Below, in pieces: positions 9,960-22,000 of a DNA stretch of 64,000 nt. Under the pieces are notes generated by a model. The model made no database searches, was not told where the DNA came from, and saw only the letters and a program-made list of their open reading frames with translations. Source of the DNA: Notospermus geniculatus. Taxonomy: Eukaryota > Nemertea > Pilidiophora > Heteronemertea > Lineidae. The DNA lies in assembly GCA_002633025.1 (NCBI GenBank), contig NMRB01000275.1:348939-412938 (forward strand), in the 5' to 3' direction. Each line of letters opens with the position of its first letter. The stretch's first letter is position 1. A program made the translations under genes and the position numbers.

Positions 9960-12900
9960 TAACGAATACTCCCATTATTTGTCGAAGTCGTCTGACCTCT
10001 CCCCCTCAAAATCTGCATAACACAATGGGAAATCATTGAATCTGCATTGATCTCGCCGACGACAATCGGAAATTGCCGAGTGTAAAATTTCCGTATGCAA
10101 ATGAGGTCAGAGGTCCGCTTATGATAAAACCGAAACCTAATTTCGAGCCCGAGACTGGGCTGTCGATAGATGAATAGACAACCATTACTGTTTACATAAC
10201 TAAACTGGGGTGGTTTGAGAGGTGATCCACACCCAACAGTCATTTTCCACCTCTTAGTTATCAATGAAGGCGGAGACACGGCCAGATTTCTAACTGATTA
10301 GCAGATTTAGTCGGTGTGTTAGGATTTTACCACCAGCCAGTTTGAGTCAGTAGGCCAAGTTCTCTTCGGTGACACTATAGGTGTCATCCCATACGGTGCG
10401 CGGCCTGCCCGACTTCACGTGTTGCAAGTTACTCGCCAAAAAAGGGCCACAAAATCGTTTGTTACGTGAAATGATACAACAACATGCTCTGTTCTCTCCG
10501 TTCGCTGAATGTAAACAACAACAAATACTCCCATTGGTCGAAATGTCATTATAGTCTGACCTCTCACCCTCAATCTGCATAACACAATGGGAATTCATTG
10601 AATCTGCGTCGATCTAGCCGACGACAATCGGAAATTGCCGACTGTAAAATTTCCGTATGCAAATGAGGTCAGAGGTCCGCTTATGATAAAACCGGAACCT
10701 AAATTCGAACCCGAGAATGGGCCGTCAATAGATGAATAGACGACTATAGGACTGTTTTTCGTTGTCTTTTACAACTAAACTGTGTTGGTTTGAGAGGTGA
10801 TCCACACCCAACAGGCATTCTTCACCTAGTCATCAATGAATGCGTCGAGATGGCCAAATTTCTAACTTATTAGCATATTTAGTCGGTGTGTTGGGATTTT
10901 ACCACCAGCCAGTTTGGGTCAGTAGGCCAAGTTCTCTTCGGTGACACTAGGTGTCATCCCATACGGTGCGCGGCCTGCCCGACTTCACGTGTTGCATTGT
11001 CTCTCATCCACCAGAGCAGTGTCTTTTATGATTCCTTACTGCACCTCAATGACTACTTCTTTCCACTTCATAAGAAGTTACTCGCCAAAAAAGGGCCACA
11101 AAATCGTTTGTTACGTGAATGGATACAACAACATGCTCTGTTCTCTCCGTTCGCTGAATGTAAACAACAACAAATACTCCCATTGGTCGAAATGTCATTA
11201 TAGTCTGACCTCTCACCCTCAATCTGCATAACACAATGGGAATTCATTGAATCTGCGTCGATCTAGCCGACGACAATCGGAAATTGCCGACTGTAAAATT
11301 TCCGTATGCAAATGAGGTCAGAGGTCCGCTTATGATAAAACCGGAACCTAAATTCGAACCCGAGAATGGGCCGTCAATAGATGAATAGACGACTATAGGA
11401 CTGTTTTTCATTGTCTTTTACAACTAAACTGTGTTGGTTTGAGAGGTGATCCACACCCAACAGGCATTCTTCACCTAGTCATCAATGAATGCGTCGAGAT
11501 GGCCAAATTTCTAACTTATTAGCAGATTTAGTCGGTGTGTTGGGATTTTACCACCAGCCAGTTTGGGTCAGTAGGCCAAGTTCTCTTCGGTGACACTAGG
11601 TGTCATCCCATACGGTGCGCGGCCTGCCCGACTTCACGTGTTGCATTGTCTCTCATCCACCAGAGCAGTGTCTTTTATGATTCCTTACTGCACCTCAATG
11701 ACTACTTCTTTCCACTTCATAAGAAGTTACTCGCCAAAAAAGGGCCACAAAATCGTTTGTTACGTGAAATGATACAACAACATGCTCTGTTCTCTCCGTT
11801 CGCTGAATGTAAACAACAACAAATACTCCCATTGGTCGAAATGTCATTATAGTCTGACCTCTCACCCTCAATCTGCATAACACAATGGGAATTCATTGAA
11901 TCTGCGTCGATCTAGCCGACGACAATCGGAAATTGCCGACTGTAAAATTTCCGTATGCAAATGAGGTCAGAGGTCCGCTTATGATAAAACCGGAACCTAA
12001 ATTCGAACCCGAGAATGGGCCGTCAATAGATGAATAGACGACTATAGGACTGTTTTTCATTGTCTTTTACAACTAAACTGTCTTGGTTTGAGAGGTGATC
12101 CACACCCAACAGGCATTCTTCACCTAGTCATCAATGAATGCGTCGAGATGGCCAAATTTCTAACTTATTAGCATATTTAGTCGGTGTGTTGGGATTTTAC
12201 CACCAGCCAGTTTGGGTCAGTAGGCCAAGTTCTCTTCGGTGACACTAGGTGTCATCCCATACGGTGCGCGGCCTGCCCGACTTCACGTGTTGCATTGTCT
12301 CTCATCCACCAGAGCAGTGTCTTTTATGATTCCTTACTGCACCTCAATGACTACTTCTTTCCACTTCATAAGAAGTTACTCGCCAAAAAAGGGCCACAAA
12401 ATCGTTTGTTACGTGAATGGATACAACAACATGCTCTGTTCTCTCCGTTCGCTGAATGTAAACAACAACAAATACTCCCATTGGTCGAAATGTCATTATA
12501 GTCTGACCTCTCACCCTCAATCTGCATAACACAATGGGAATTCATTGAATCTGCGTCGATCTAGCCGACGACAATCGGAAATTGCCGACTGTAAAATTTC
12601 CGTATGCAAATGAGGTCAGAGGTCCGCTTATGATAAAACCGGAACCTAAATTCGAACCCGAGAATGGGCCGTCAATAGATGAATAGACGACTATAGGACT
12701 GTTTTTCATTGTCTTTTACAACTAAACTGTGTTGGTTTGAGAGGTGATCCACACCCAACAGGCATTCTTCACCTAGTCATCAATGAATGCGTCGAGATGG
12801 CCAAATTTCTAACTTATTAGCATATTTAGTCGGTGTGTTGGGATTTTACCACCAGCCAGTTTGGGTCAGTAGGCCAAGTTCTCTTCGGTGACACTAGGTG

Positions 12901-15449
12901 TCATCCCATACGGTGCGCGGCCTGCCCGACTTCACGTGTTGCATTGTCTCTCATCCACCAGAGCAGTGTCTTTTATGATTCCTTACTGCACCTCAATGAC
13001 TACTTCTTTCCACTTCATAAGAAGTTACTCGCCAAAAAAGGGCCACAAAATCGTTTGTTACGTGAATGGATACAACAACATGCTCTGTTCTCTCCGTTCG
13101 CTGAATGTAAACAACAACAAATACTCCCATTGGTCGAAATGTCATTATAGTCTGACCTCTCACCCTCAATCTGCATAACACAATGGGAATTCATTGAATC
13201 TGCGTCGATCTAGCCGACGACAATCGGAAATTGCCGACTGTAAAATTTCCGTATGCAAATGAGGTCAGAGGTCCGCTTATGATAAAACCGGAACCTAAAT
13301 TCGAACCCGAGAATGGGCCGTCAATAGATGAATAGACGACTATAGGACTGTTTTTCATTGTCTTTTACAACTAAACTGTGTTGGTTTGAGAGGTGATCCA
13401 CACCCAACAGGCATTCTTCACCTAGTCATCAATGAATGCGTCGAGATGGCCAAATTTCTAACTTATTAGCAGATTTAGTCGGTGTGTTGGGATTTTACCA
13501 CCAGCCAGTTTGGGTCAGTAGGCCAAGTTCTCTTCGGTGACACTAGGTGTCATCCCATACGGTGCGCGGCCTGCCCGACTTCACGTGTTGCATTGTCTCT
13601 CATCCACCAGAGCAGTGTCTTTTATGATTCCTTACTGCACCTCAATGACTACTTCTTTCCACTTCATAAGAAGTTACTCGCCAAAAAAGGGCCACAAAAT
13701 CGTTTGTTACGTGAATGGATACAACAACATGCTCTGTTCTCTCCGTTCGCTGAATGTAAACAACAACAAATACTCCCATTGGTCGAAATGTCATTATAGT
13801 CTGACCTCTCACCCTCAATCTGCATAACACAATGGGAATTCATTGAATCTGCGTCGATCTAGCCGACGACAATCGGAAATTGCCGACTGTAAAATTTCCG
13901 TATGCAAATGAGGTCAGAGGTCCGCTTATGATAAAACCGGAACCTAAATTCGAACCCGAGAATGGGCCGTCAATAGATGAATAGACGACTATAGGACTGT
14001 TTTTCGTTGTCTTTTACAACTAAACTGTGTTGGTTTGAGAGGTGATCCACACCCAACAGGCATTCTTCACCTAGTCATCAATGAATGCGTCGAGATGGCC
14101 AAATTTCTAACTTATTAGCAGATTTAGTCGGTGTGTTGGGATTTTACCACCAGCCAGTTTGGGTAAGTTCTCATCGGTGACACTAGGTGTCATCCCACAT
14201 GGTGCGGCCTGCCCGACTTCACGTGTTGCATTGTCTCTCATCCACCAGAGCAGTGTCTTTTATGATTCCTTACTGCACCTCAATGACTATTTCTTTCCAC
14301 TTCATAAGAAGTTACTCGCCAAAAAAGGGCCACAAACTCGTTTGTTACGTGAATGGATACAACAACATGCTCTGTTATCTCCGTTCGCTGAATGTAAACA
14401 ACAACAAATACTCCCATTGGTCGAAATGTCATTATAGTCTGACCTCTCACCCTCAATCTGCATAACACAATGGCAATTCATTGAATCTGCGCCGATCTAG
14501 CCGACGACAATCGGAAATTGCCGACTGTAAAATTTCCGTATGCAAATAGGGTCAGAGGTCCGCTTATGATAAAACCGGAACCTAAATTCGAACCCGAGAA
14601 TGGGCCGTCAATAGATGAATAGACGACTATATGACTGTTTTTCATTGTCTTTTACAACTAAACTGTGTTGGTTTGAGAGGTGATCCACACCCAACAGGCA
14701 TTCTTCACCTAGTCATCAATGAATGCGTCGAGATGGCCAAATTTCTAACTTAAGCAGATTTAGTCGGTGTGTTGGGATTTTACCACCAGCCAGTTTGGGT
14801 CAGTAGGCCAAGTTCTCTTCGGTGACACTAGGTGTCATCCCATACGGTGCGGCCTGCCCGACTTCACGTGTTGCATTGTCTCTCATCCACCAGAGCAGTG
14901 TCTTTTATGATTCCTTACTGCACCTCAATGACTATACTTCTTTCCACTTCATATAAGAAGTTACTCGCCAAAAAAGGGCCAGAAAATCGTTTGTTACGTG
15001 AATGATACAACAACACGCTCTGTTCTCTCCGTTCGCTGAATGTAAACAACAACAAATACTCCCATTGGTCGAAATGTCATTATAGTCTGACCTCTCACCC
15101 TCAATCTGCATAACCCAATGGGAATTCATTGAATCTGCGTCGATCTAGCCGGCGACATTCGGAAATTGCCGACTGTAAAATTTCCGTATGCAAATGAGGT
15201 CAGAGGTCCGCTTATGATAAAACCGGAACCTAAATTCGAACCCGAGAATGGGCCGTCAATAGGTGAATAGACGACTATAGGGCTGTTTTTCGTTGTCTTT
15301 TACAACTAAACTGTGTTGGTTTGAGAGGTGATCCACACCCAACAGGCATTCTTCACCTAGTCATCAATGAATGCGTCGAGATGGCCTAATTTCTAACTTA
15401 TTAGTAGATTTAGTCTGTGTGTTGGGATTTTACCACCAGCCAGTTTGGA
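9960..15449 (+). repeat. 649-bp satellite, main block, about 8.5 units
   Basis: The landmark GGGATTTTACCACCAGCCAG repeats with an exact step of 649 bp through the middle units (start positions near 10888, 11537, 12186, 12835, 13484). The five central units differ at only a few bases; outer units (9960-10430, 14130-15449) carry indels and more substitutions. One unit near 10430 lacks an internal segment of about 85 bp. Each unit contains ATGCAAAT and the 13-bp palindrome GACACTAGGTGTC. The open frames inside are a by-product of the repeat. Confidence 0.95.
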
Positions 15450-15871
15450 CCTGTGACCTCATTTGCATACGGATTGAGGGTGAGAGGTCAGACTACAATT
15501 ACATTTCGGCCAATGGGAGTATTGTTGTTGTTGCATTTGGTGATCGGAAAGAACAGAGCACGTTTATTTGTCTCCATTCACACGATTTTGTGTCTCTTTT
15601 TTGGCGAGTAACTTAATTCTTATGAAGTGGAAACAGGTAATCATTGAGGTACCACTAGGAATAACAAAAGACAATGCTCTACTGCTGGTGGACGAGAGAC
15701 AATTAATGCAGAACATAAGTCGGGCAGGTCGCGCCGTATGGGATGACACCTAGTGTCACCGAAGAGAACTTGGCCTTTTGACCAGACCCAAACTGGCTGG
15801 TGGTAAAATCCCAACACACCGACTAAATCTGCTAATAAGTTAGAAATTTGGCCATCTCGCCGCATTTTCAT
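15450..15871 (-). repeat. 649-bp satellite, right block (orientation flips back)
   Basis: After 15449 the satellite continues in the inverted orientation as a diverged, partly deleted unit containing CTGGCTGGTGGTAAAATCCC near 15793. It stops at GGCCATCTCGCCGCATT. The same end sequence occurs near 8170 in the left block. Confidence 0.85.
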
Positions 15872-16165
15872 GAGGTACCCTGGGTACTCTCCTTAGTATC
15901 CTTGGAAAGGAGATAGACCTACTTCCGATGGGCACAGATTCCCTAAATCCTTTGAACACTGCATGTCCCACCACACACGGACTGGACACCTCTGAATCTT
16001 TGAGGTGGGACTGTTTCATTTCACCCATTGAGACACCATAGGAACCACCCAAGAAACACCCTGTCATCCTGTGTGATGCGGTGTTCCTGAAGGGTGTTTC
16101 AAGGGTGAATTCATGAATATTTTTAGTAGGGGTCTCTACAATTTCGCCTTGTCTCATTTTAAGCA

Positions 16166-16620
16166 GCGAATCCACTGTCGCGATCTTGGCTTGAAACGGG
16201 GTTGCGTTCCCTTTGCGATCACCTTATATCGGAAGTCCTTATAAAGATCGCTGGCGACCAACGCGCGATCTTGCGTTCGACGCCGAGCCCGTCGTGCGAT
16301 TTGGTCGGCGTCTGATCGCGAGGCTGTAATTACTTGAGTCATTTCATAACCATAACGGTTCGCCGTCGCTAAAGTACGCTGGTCGACTTTGAATCAATTC
16401 GGCGAAATCGGCGTCAAGATTTGATCGGGCGTCGGACGCCGATGGTCGTGCGTCGAAGTATAAACTGGGCTTTAGGTGATCGCAAGGCATCGCAACCCCG
16501 TCTCAAGCCAAGATCGCGACAGTGGATGCGATTGTGGCTTGAGACGGGGTTGCGTTCCCTGTTACGCAACCCCGTCTCAAGCCAAAATCGCAATCAGTGG
16601 ATCACCCGCTTTCGGCTTTG
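16166..16620. repeat. Several copies of the GTTGCGTTCCC element
   Basis: GCGATCTTGGCTTGAAACGG at 16180 and two or three inverted pieces between 16473 and 16620 (CAACCCCGTCTCAAGCCAAG and its inverse) belong to the family at 978-1099. The stretch 16250-16470 between them is GC-rich with repeated CGCGATC and GGCGTC words and has no gene. Confidence 0.7.
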
Positions 16621-16746
16621 TATCGGCTCGCACCATCTGCGGTTTGATTCTGTATTAATCAGTATTAGTCCGGACGCAGAACAAAAAAGTGTGACATTTT
16701 GAATAACAGCAATTTTTTTGCATTTTTTGTATCTCCAAATGACAGA

Positions 16747-17331
16747 GATTCAGAATCCGCCGGGTGCCACTCTGGCACCCTTGAGCGTTTTGAGAAATTC
16801 GCGTTTGAATTTTTTGAACTGACTTTATCATTGGACGCCAGCTGACGCAACGACTGATGAGCTTTGTACAGGAGAATGGGACCCGATGTACAGCTAACTT
16901 TTAAATGGTTGTATTTACACCCCATAAATGTATTACCAACAGATATAAACATGGTGCCTCCGAAGCAGACAAGCATGTTCTTAATTGTTTTCAGTTGTTT
17001 TGTAATAAGAAATGACGTTTTTTATGTAAATTAACACAAAACGGGTCAAAATACATAAAAATGCCGTTTCCAATTACATAACAAGTTAAAAATTACTAAA
17101 AACATGCATATATGATTACGAGGCACCATGTTTCTATCTGTTGATAATACATTTGTGGGGTGTAAATCCAACCATTTAAAAGTTAGCTGTACATCGGGTC
17201 CCATTCTCCTGTACAAAGCTCAGTCGTTGCGTCAGCTGACGTCCAATGATAAAGTCAGTTCCAAAAATTCAAACGCGAATTTCTCAAAACGCTCAAGGGT
17301 GCCAAGGTGGCACTCGACGGATTCCGATTCC
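16747..17331. repeat. Long fold-back element (arms about 215 bp)
   Basis: The left arm 16747-16962 and right arm 17119-17331 are diverged inverse copies. Matching landmarks include CATCGGGTCCCATTCTCCTG on the right and its inverse on the left, and GTGCCACC/CTTGGCACCC. The loop is about 155 bp of A/T-rich DNA. The open frames in the two arms are mirror images and not genes. Confidence 0.85.
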
Positions 17332-17431
17332 GCACCCTCTAAATGTATGAAAACTGGGAAAAAAATCCTGTATTCAAAAAGAAACACCGGCTAAGCCCAA
17401 AATCGGGGTTTTGCGACCGCCATGATCTGAC

Positions 17432-17624
17432 CACAGGCCCCTGAAGCCTAGTTAGCGGGATTATCGGGTTAGTTAGCGGGAATATCGGGTTAAACCATTG
17501 TAAACAATGGGTAAGAGTAATAATAAGTCTTATTATTACTCTTACCCATTGTTTACAATGGTTTAACCCGATATTCCCGCTAACTAACCCGATAATCCCA
17601 CTAACTAGGCTTCAGGGGCCTGTG
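17432..17624. mobile_element. Near-perfect palindromic element P1 with 8-bp target-site duplication
   Basis: A 193-bp element with 96-nt arms differing at one base, centred on AATAAGTCTTATT. Ends are CACAGG and CCTGTG. It is flanked by GATCTGAC at 17424-17431 and 17625-17632, an exact 8-bp duplication, which is the length produced by hAT-type transposases. It codes for nothing and would need a transposase in trans. See the sister element at 17768-17875. Confidence 0.85.
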
Positions 17625-17644
17625 GATCTGACATAATATCGCCG

Positions 17645-17940
17645 CCCTATTGTGCGCCAAGATCGCGACAGTGGATTCTGTCTCGATTTGGGCTTGAGAC
17701 GGGACGGGGTTGCGGTCCCTTGCGATCGCCTTATATGGCAATCGGGGTAACCGCAAGGGAATGCAACCACAGGAGGTTGGCTCAACCGAGGATGGCCCCC
17801 CTAGCCTAGGGTATATAAATAAGTCTTATTTATATACCCTAGGGGGGCCATCCTCGGTTGAGCCAACCTCCTGTGAATGCAACCGCTTCTCAAGCCAAAA
17901 TCGCGACAGTCATGCAGCAGTGGATCACCCGCTTTAGAAA
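17645..17940. repeat. GTTGCGTTCCC-family element interrupted by palindrome P2
   Basis: GATCGCGACAGTGGATTC, GGGCTTGAGACGGG and GGTTGCGGTCCCTTGCG on the left and AACCGCTTCTCAAGCCAAAA, GTGGATCACCCGCTT on the right form one family member, split by the insertion at 17768-17875. Confidence 0.75.
17768..17875. mobile_element. Palindromic element P2 with 8-bp target-site duplication
   Basis: A 108-bp palindrome inserted in the GTTGCGTTCCC element. Ends are CACAGG and CCTGTG, the centre is AATAAGTCTTATT, and AATGCAAC flanks it exactly (17760-17767, 17876-17883). The arms match except for a 5-bp TAGCC insertion on the left. Its arms are unrelated to those of P1 although ends, centre and duplication length agree. 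Confidence 0.85.
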
Positions 17941-17945
17941 CGGCC

Positions 17946-19034
17946 TTCTGCGCGCTGCAGTAGGCCTAACATTAAAATTATGCAAAAGTCAGAATATGTA
18001 AAATTGTTAGGACGTGGTACCAGTCTACCCGAACCCCCTAAAAATTCCTTTGAAAAACCCTTTAATAATTTGTTCCTCGGGGCGATTGCATTTATCATGG
18101 CAACGTGGCCTGATCGAGCCAACTGTTTAGTGAGACCCATTTATTGATTTACCTGGTCCTTTGCCCTCGAAGCGCTCCGCTGTACATTTTGCGGAGCATT
18201 TCGAAGGCAGCGGAATAGTCTCGTGATTTCGATACAGGTGCTGCCCCCTTTCAAACACATGTCCAGGCACCCATTTTGTTCTCTTCGACGATCATCAGAT
18301 TTATCCTAAATTTCACTATTACATCATTATAAATCACTCAGTGGGTGATGTAAGTTTCTTTGTGAAACACTCAAGAGTAATCTGGCAGTATTAAATTGAT
18401 TATATTATTGAGCACGCGTCTGTTATTTGTTTTGTTTAGACAGAGTTGCATTTTTTTGCATGCCATGGCCATTTCAGTTCAGCAAAACCAAGCCTTGCCC
18501 CCTGGCGGCGCCACCTGTAGATGATGTGGCCGTCCTCATGTCGTGGTCCTGTGCAACAATCAGCATCTTTGGACATGCCTGTGTACCACAGATGCTGCTC
18601 TGTCACTGTTGTGTTGTCAGATGGCCACCGTTAGGCCTACATTTTTTCATTAGCAGGCCCTCGCCTAGTAGGAAGCCACATAGGCTAGGCCTATACATGC
18701 TATAGGCCTAATAAAGCTGTGGTACATGTCATCGTCGACATCGACATGATGTACCGGTAGGCCTAGGCCTAGGCCTAGGCCTATAAATGTATGATGATGA
18801 ACAAGTCCTCGATTGAGCATGTTGAGTTCAGCAGAGCAGAGGCTTTTGTGTCGTAGGGTACTGCAATGCATGGTGCCGCCAATGATGTTACGTAGCCTAG
18901 GCTAACTCATCATCCATCAATAAATATGATGACTCACAATGAGTCATGTCCTGAATTAAACTGGGTTTGGTTTCCATCCACATCGTGCCACGACAACATA
19001 AAACATCAGTATCATCATGTTCTGCTTCTTACAG
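17946..19034. other. Intergenic DNA upstream of the Tudor gene
   Basis: No coding exon recognised. Contains an AGGCCT run at 18760-18783 (four units of TAGGCC) and other TAGGCC words. The promoter and first non-coding exon of the Tudor gene should lie here or further upstream, because the first coding exon is preceded by a splice acceptor. Confidence 0.5.
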
Positions 19035-19071
19035 GTGCCTGTTGCCTTGAGATGGATTCAGAAGCAGAAAA
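19035..19071 (+). CDS. tdrd1: Tudor gene exon 1 (5' UTR and start codon at 19052)
   Basis: The acceptor CTTCTTACAG precedes 17 nt of 5' UTR and then ATG GAT TCA GAA GCA GAA AA, with donor GTAAGT. The coding part is 19052-19071 and ends in phase 2. It joins exon 2 in frame to give MDSEAEKAELDGWNP. The exon starting with an acceptor implies at least one upstream non-coding exon. Confidence 0.7.
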
Positions 19072-22000
19072 GTAAGTGAAAATTTATGTCAACATGCTGG
19101 CATGTCATCAAGATGACCCCATCTAGTGCTCATTTTATGAAAGTGGTATTGTGGCAAAATGTTTGACATTAAAGCCACACTGTATTGAATTCAGAAATTG
19201 CTTACGTCCTCTGACGTTAGTGAAGTGTAAAATGTACTATACTCTATCTGAATGCATTAGAGCTCTGCCTGCAGTTTTTTCGTCGTGTGCTGAAAACTAG
19301 GTCTTGATTCTTTGAAGTACGTATCAGGCAAGCATTTTGGGGATCATCACGAGGCTATGAGACCTCTACCTGCACTCTCCTAACACTTTGAAAGTGCCGA
19401 AAAATTCAATACTGTGAGGCTTTAAACATGTCCATGACAGAATCACATTTTCTCAGTTGTACCAGGCAGTTTCTGTCTGCATTCCTTGGTCTTCATCCTC
19501 TCAGCCTTGGTGCTCTGTTGGGTAGGAAATTGCTGGCAGAATACTGAGACAAACATCACATGGAGTTTAGTGGCAGTATTAGTCATTCTTTGTTGTCCTC
19601 CAAGAATTGGATTAATGAACATAACATGGTCATATCTTTTGCATAGTTACTGTTAAATGCATCTTTCTGACAGGGCTGAATTAGATGGCTGGAATCCAAT
19701 GGAAGATGATTTTAATGACCCAGATTTCAACAGCTACCAAAGGGGCCCAGCAAAAAACCTGCCAAGGGCCAGCATAAATAAAGCTAAGTGAGTATCACTT
19801 CAGAAAAACTAAAAAATAATGCCCCTTTTCGAAAAAAGTGTATTAAATGCCCTGAATTTGGCCAAAAGTTTCTGTGCGTCTGAGAAACTCTTCCCCTGCC
19901 TATCCTCAATATGACGACCGTCACTAATGACAAACTCTTGTCTCTTACAGGAAAGAGAACACATGCTACGTCGTTGGGATCCCAGGCAATTTGAACGAGG
20001 TAATTTTTTTCTGCTAATCTGAGCTTCACTAGGCCTATTTGTCTAGTTCTTATGCACCTGCTAGGGTGGTTCTGATAACTGTGTCTTCATACAGAAGGAA
20101 AGAAATGGTTGGTAATGGTAGTTAGAGCCGCCTATTTTTTTGCACTTTCCATCTGTAACTTTCACCGCCCTGAACCACCATGAAATGCCACTGCATTAAG
20201 CTGAATAGAGAACAGTGTAATGAGTCAAGGTAGTTTATGGCGNATATGGGTAAACCATAACGTACCAGGCAATAGCCGTCAATGTCATATCGTAAAAGAA
20301 GCTATGCCTGGTCGATATGGTTACCATAACTACATTGTGTAACATTAAACATGTCCATGACAGAATCACATTTTCTCAGTTGTACCACACCAGGCACTTT
20401 CTGTCTGCATTCCTTGGTCTTCATCCTCTCAGCCTTGGTGCTCTGTTGGGCAGTGTTTCCGCCAGAGGGGGGGATGAATCCCCTCCTCAAAAATTTCAAG
20501 GAGGGGATATCCCCCTTCAAGTTTGCAGACTAACCTTTTTCAAATATCACTATTTTCACTTCAGTAGTGTTTTTCTTTAATTTGTCACATTTCAAATGCA
20601 ATTTTCATGCAGAAGGAAGACTAATTTTGCATTTTGGAGTGTAAAAAATGACTCTGGAGGCCATTTTTAACCAAAAGAACCCCAAAAAAAATTTTGAAAA
20701 AAAAATTTTTTTTCGAAAAAAATTTTTTTTCGAAAAAAATTTTTTTTTTTGAAATTTTTTTTCTCCCCCCCCTCCTTGACAATCCTGGCGGAAACCCTGT
20801 TGGGTAGGAAATTGCTAGCAGAATACTGAGACAAACATCACATGGAGTTTAGTGGCAGTATTAGTCATTCTTTGTTGTCCTCCAAGAATTGGATTAACGA
20901 ACATATCATGGTCATATCTTTTGCATAGTTACTGTTAAATGCATCTTTCTGACAGGGCTGAATTAGATGGCTGGAATCCAATGGAAGACGATTTTAATGA
21001 CCCAGATTTCAACAGCTACCAAAGGGGCCCAGCAAAAAACCTGCCAAGGGCCAGCATAAATAAAGCTAAGTGAGTATCACTTTTCTTCAGAAAAACTAAA
21101 AAATAATGCCCCTTTTCGAAAAAAGTGTATTAAATGCCCTGAATTTGGCCAAAAGTTTCTGTGCCTCTGAGAAACTCTTTCCCCTGCCTATCCTCAATAT
21201 GACGACTGTCATTTCCCCTGCCTATCCTCAATATGACGACTCATTTCCCCTGCCTAGCCTCAATATGACGACCGTCACTAATGACAAACTCTTGTCTCTT
21301 ACAGGAAAGAGAACACATGCTACATCGTTGGGATCCCAGGCAATTTGAACGAGGTAATTTTTAGCTCACTGGGGTGAGCTATTACAATGGTGATGCGTCC
21401 GTCGTCGTCGTCGTTGTCCGTTAGCAGGGCACGTTTTGTAAACGCTGGAGCTATTGATCTGAATCTTGGTACATATATACCCCTAGGTCAGATGACCCAC
21501 GACACCAAGTTTCGGTCCGATTCGACTCTCAGTTTGGCCACCAGGTGGCAGAAACCAAAAACACAAAAAGTGCAATAACTCCTGAACTAATGACTAGATG
21601 GTCTTCAAATTTTTATCAGAGGTGTAGCTAATAAGGATACATAACATATATAACGGGTTTTTGATTTGACCTACTTTTCAAGGTCACAGAGGTCAAAGTT
21701 CGACNGCGTAACCCGAAAATCATCAAAGTGCTGTTACTCAGGAAGGACTTGCCCCAAAGCACTCCAATGTGCTATGTGGCCTCCTGCAGATGACCTTTAT
21801 GCGCATGTGAAGTCCCAGCCCAATTGGACATCCAATATGGCCGCCAGGTGGCATAACCCAAAAATCATCAAAGTCCTTGGGAATGACTTGACCCAGATTG
21901 CTCATAACTGATATGTACCTCCCTCTGTCATTAGGCTATTATGTCCAACCCAGTGAGCACATGGTCCATGGACCATTTCATTTTCTGCTAATCTGAGCTT

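Larger units (their letters stand above)
19420..20242. repeat. Duplicated block, copy A (ends at the N)
   Basis: Sequence from ACATGTCCATGACAGAATCA to GTAGTTTATGGCG is repeated at 20348-22216 with small differences and two insertions. Copy A stops exactly at the N of 20243. It includes exons 2 and 3. Confidence 0.9.

Noticed and set aside
10886-13830. Repeated 105-, 96- and 62-residue open frames on both strands
   Set aside because: They recur because the 649-bp satellite unit recurs; they overlap in several frames on both strands, match no family and are broken in diverged units.
18760-18783. AGGCCT run as a telomere-like or regulatory repeat
   Set aside because: Only about four units; such runs are scattered through this sequence and carry no further context.
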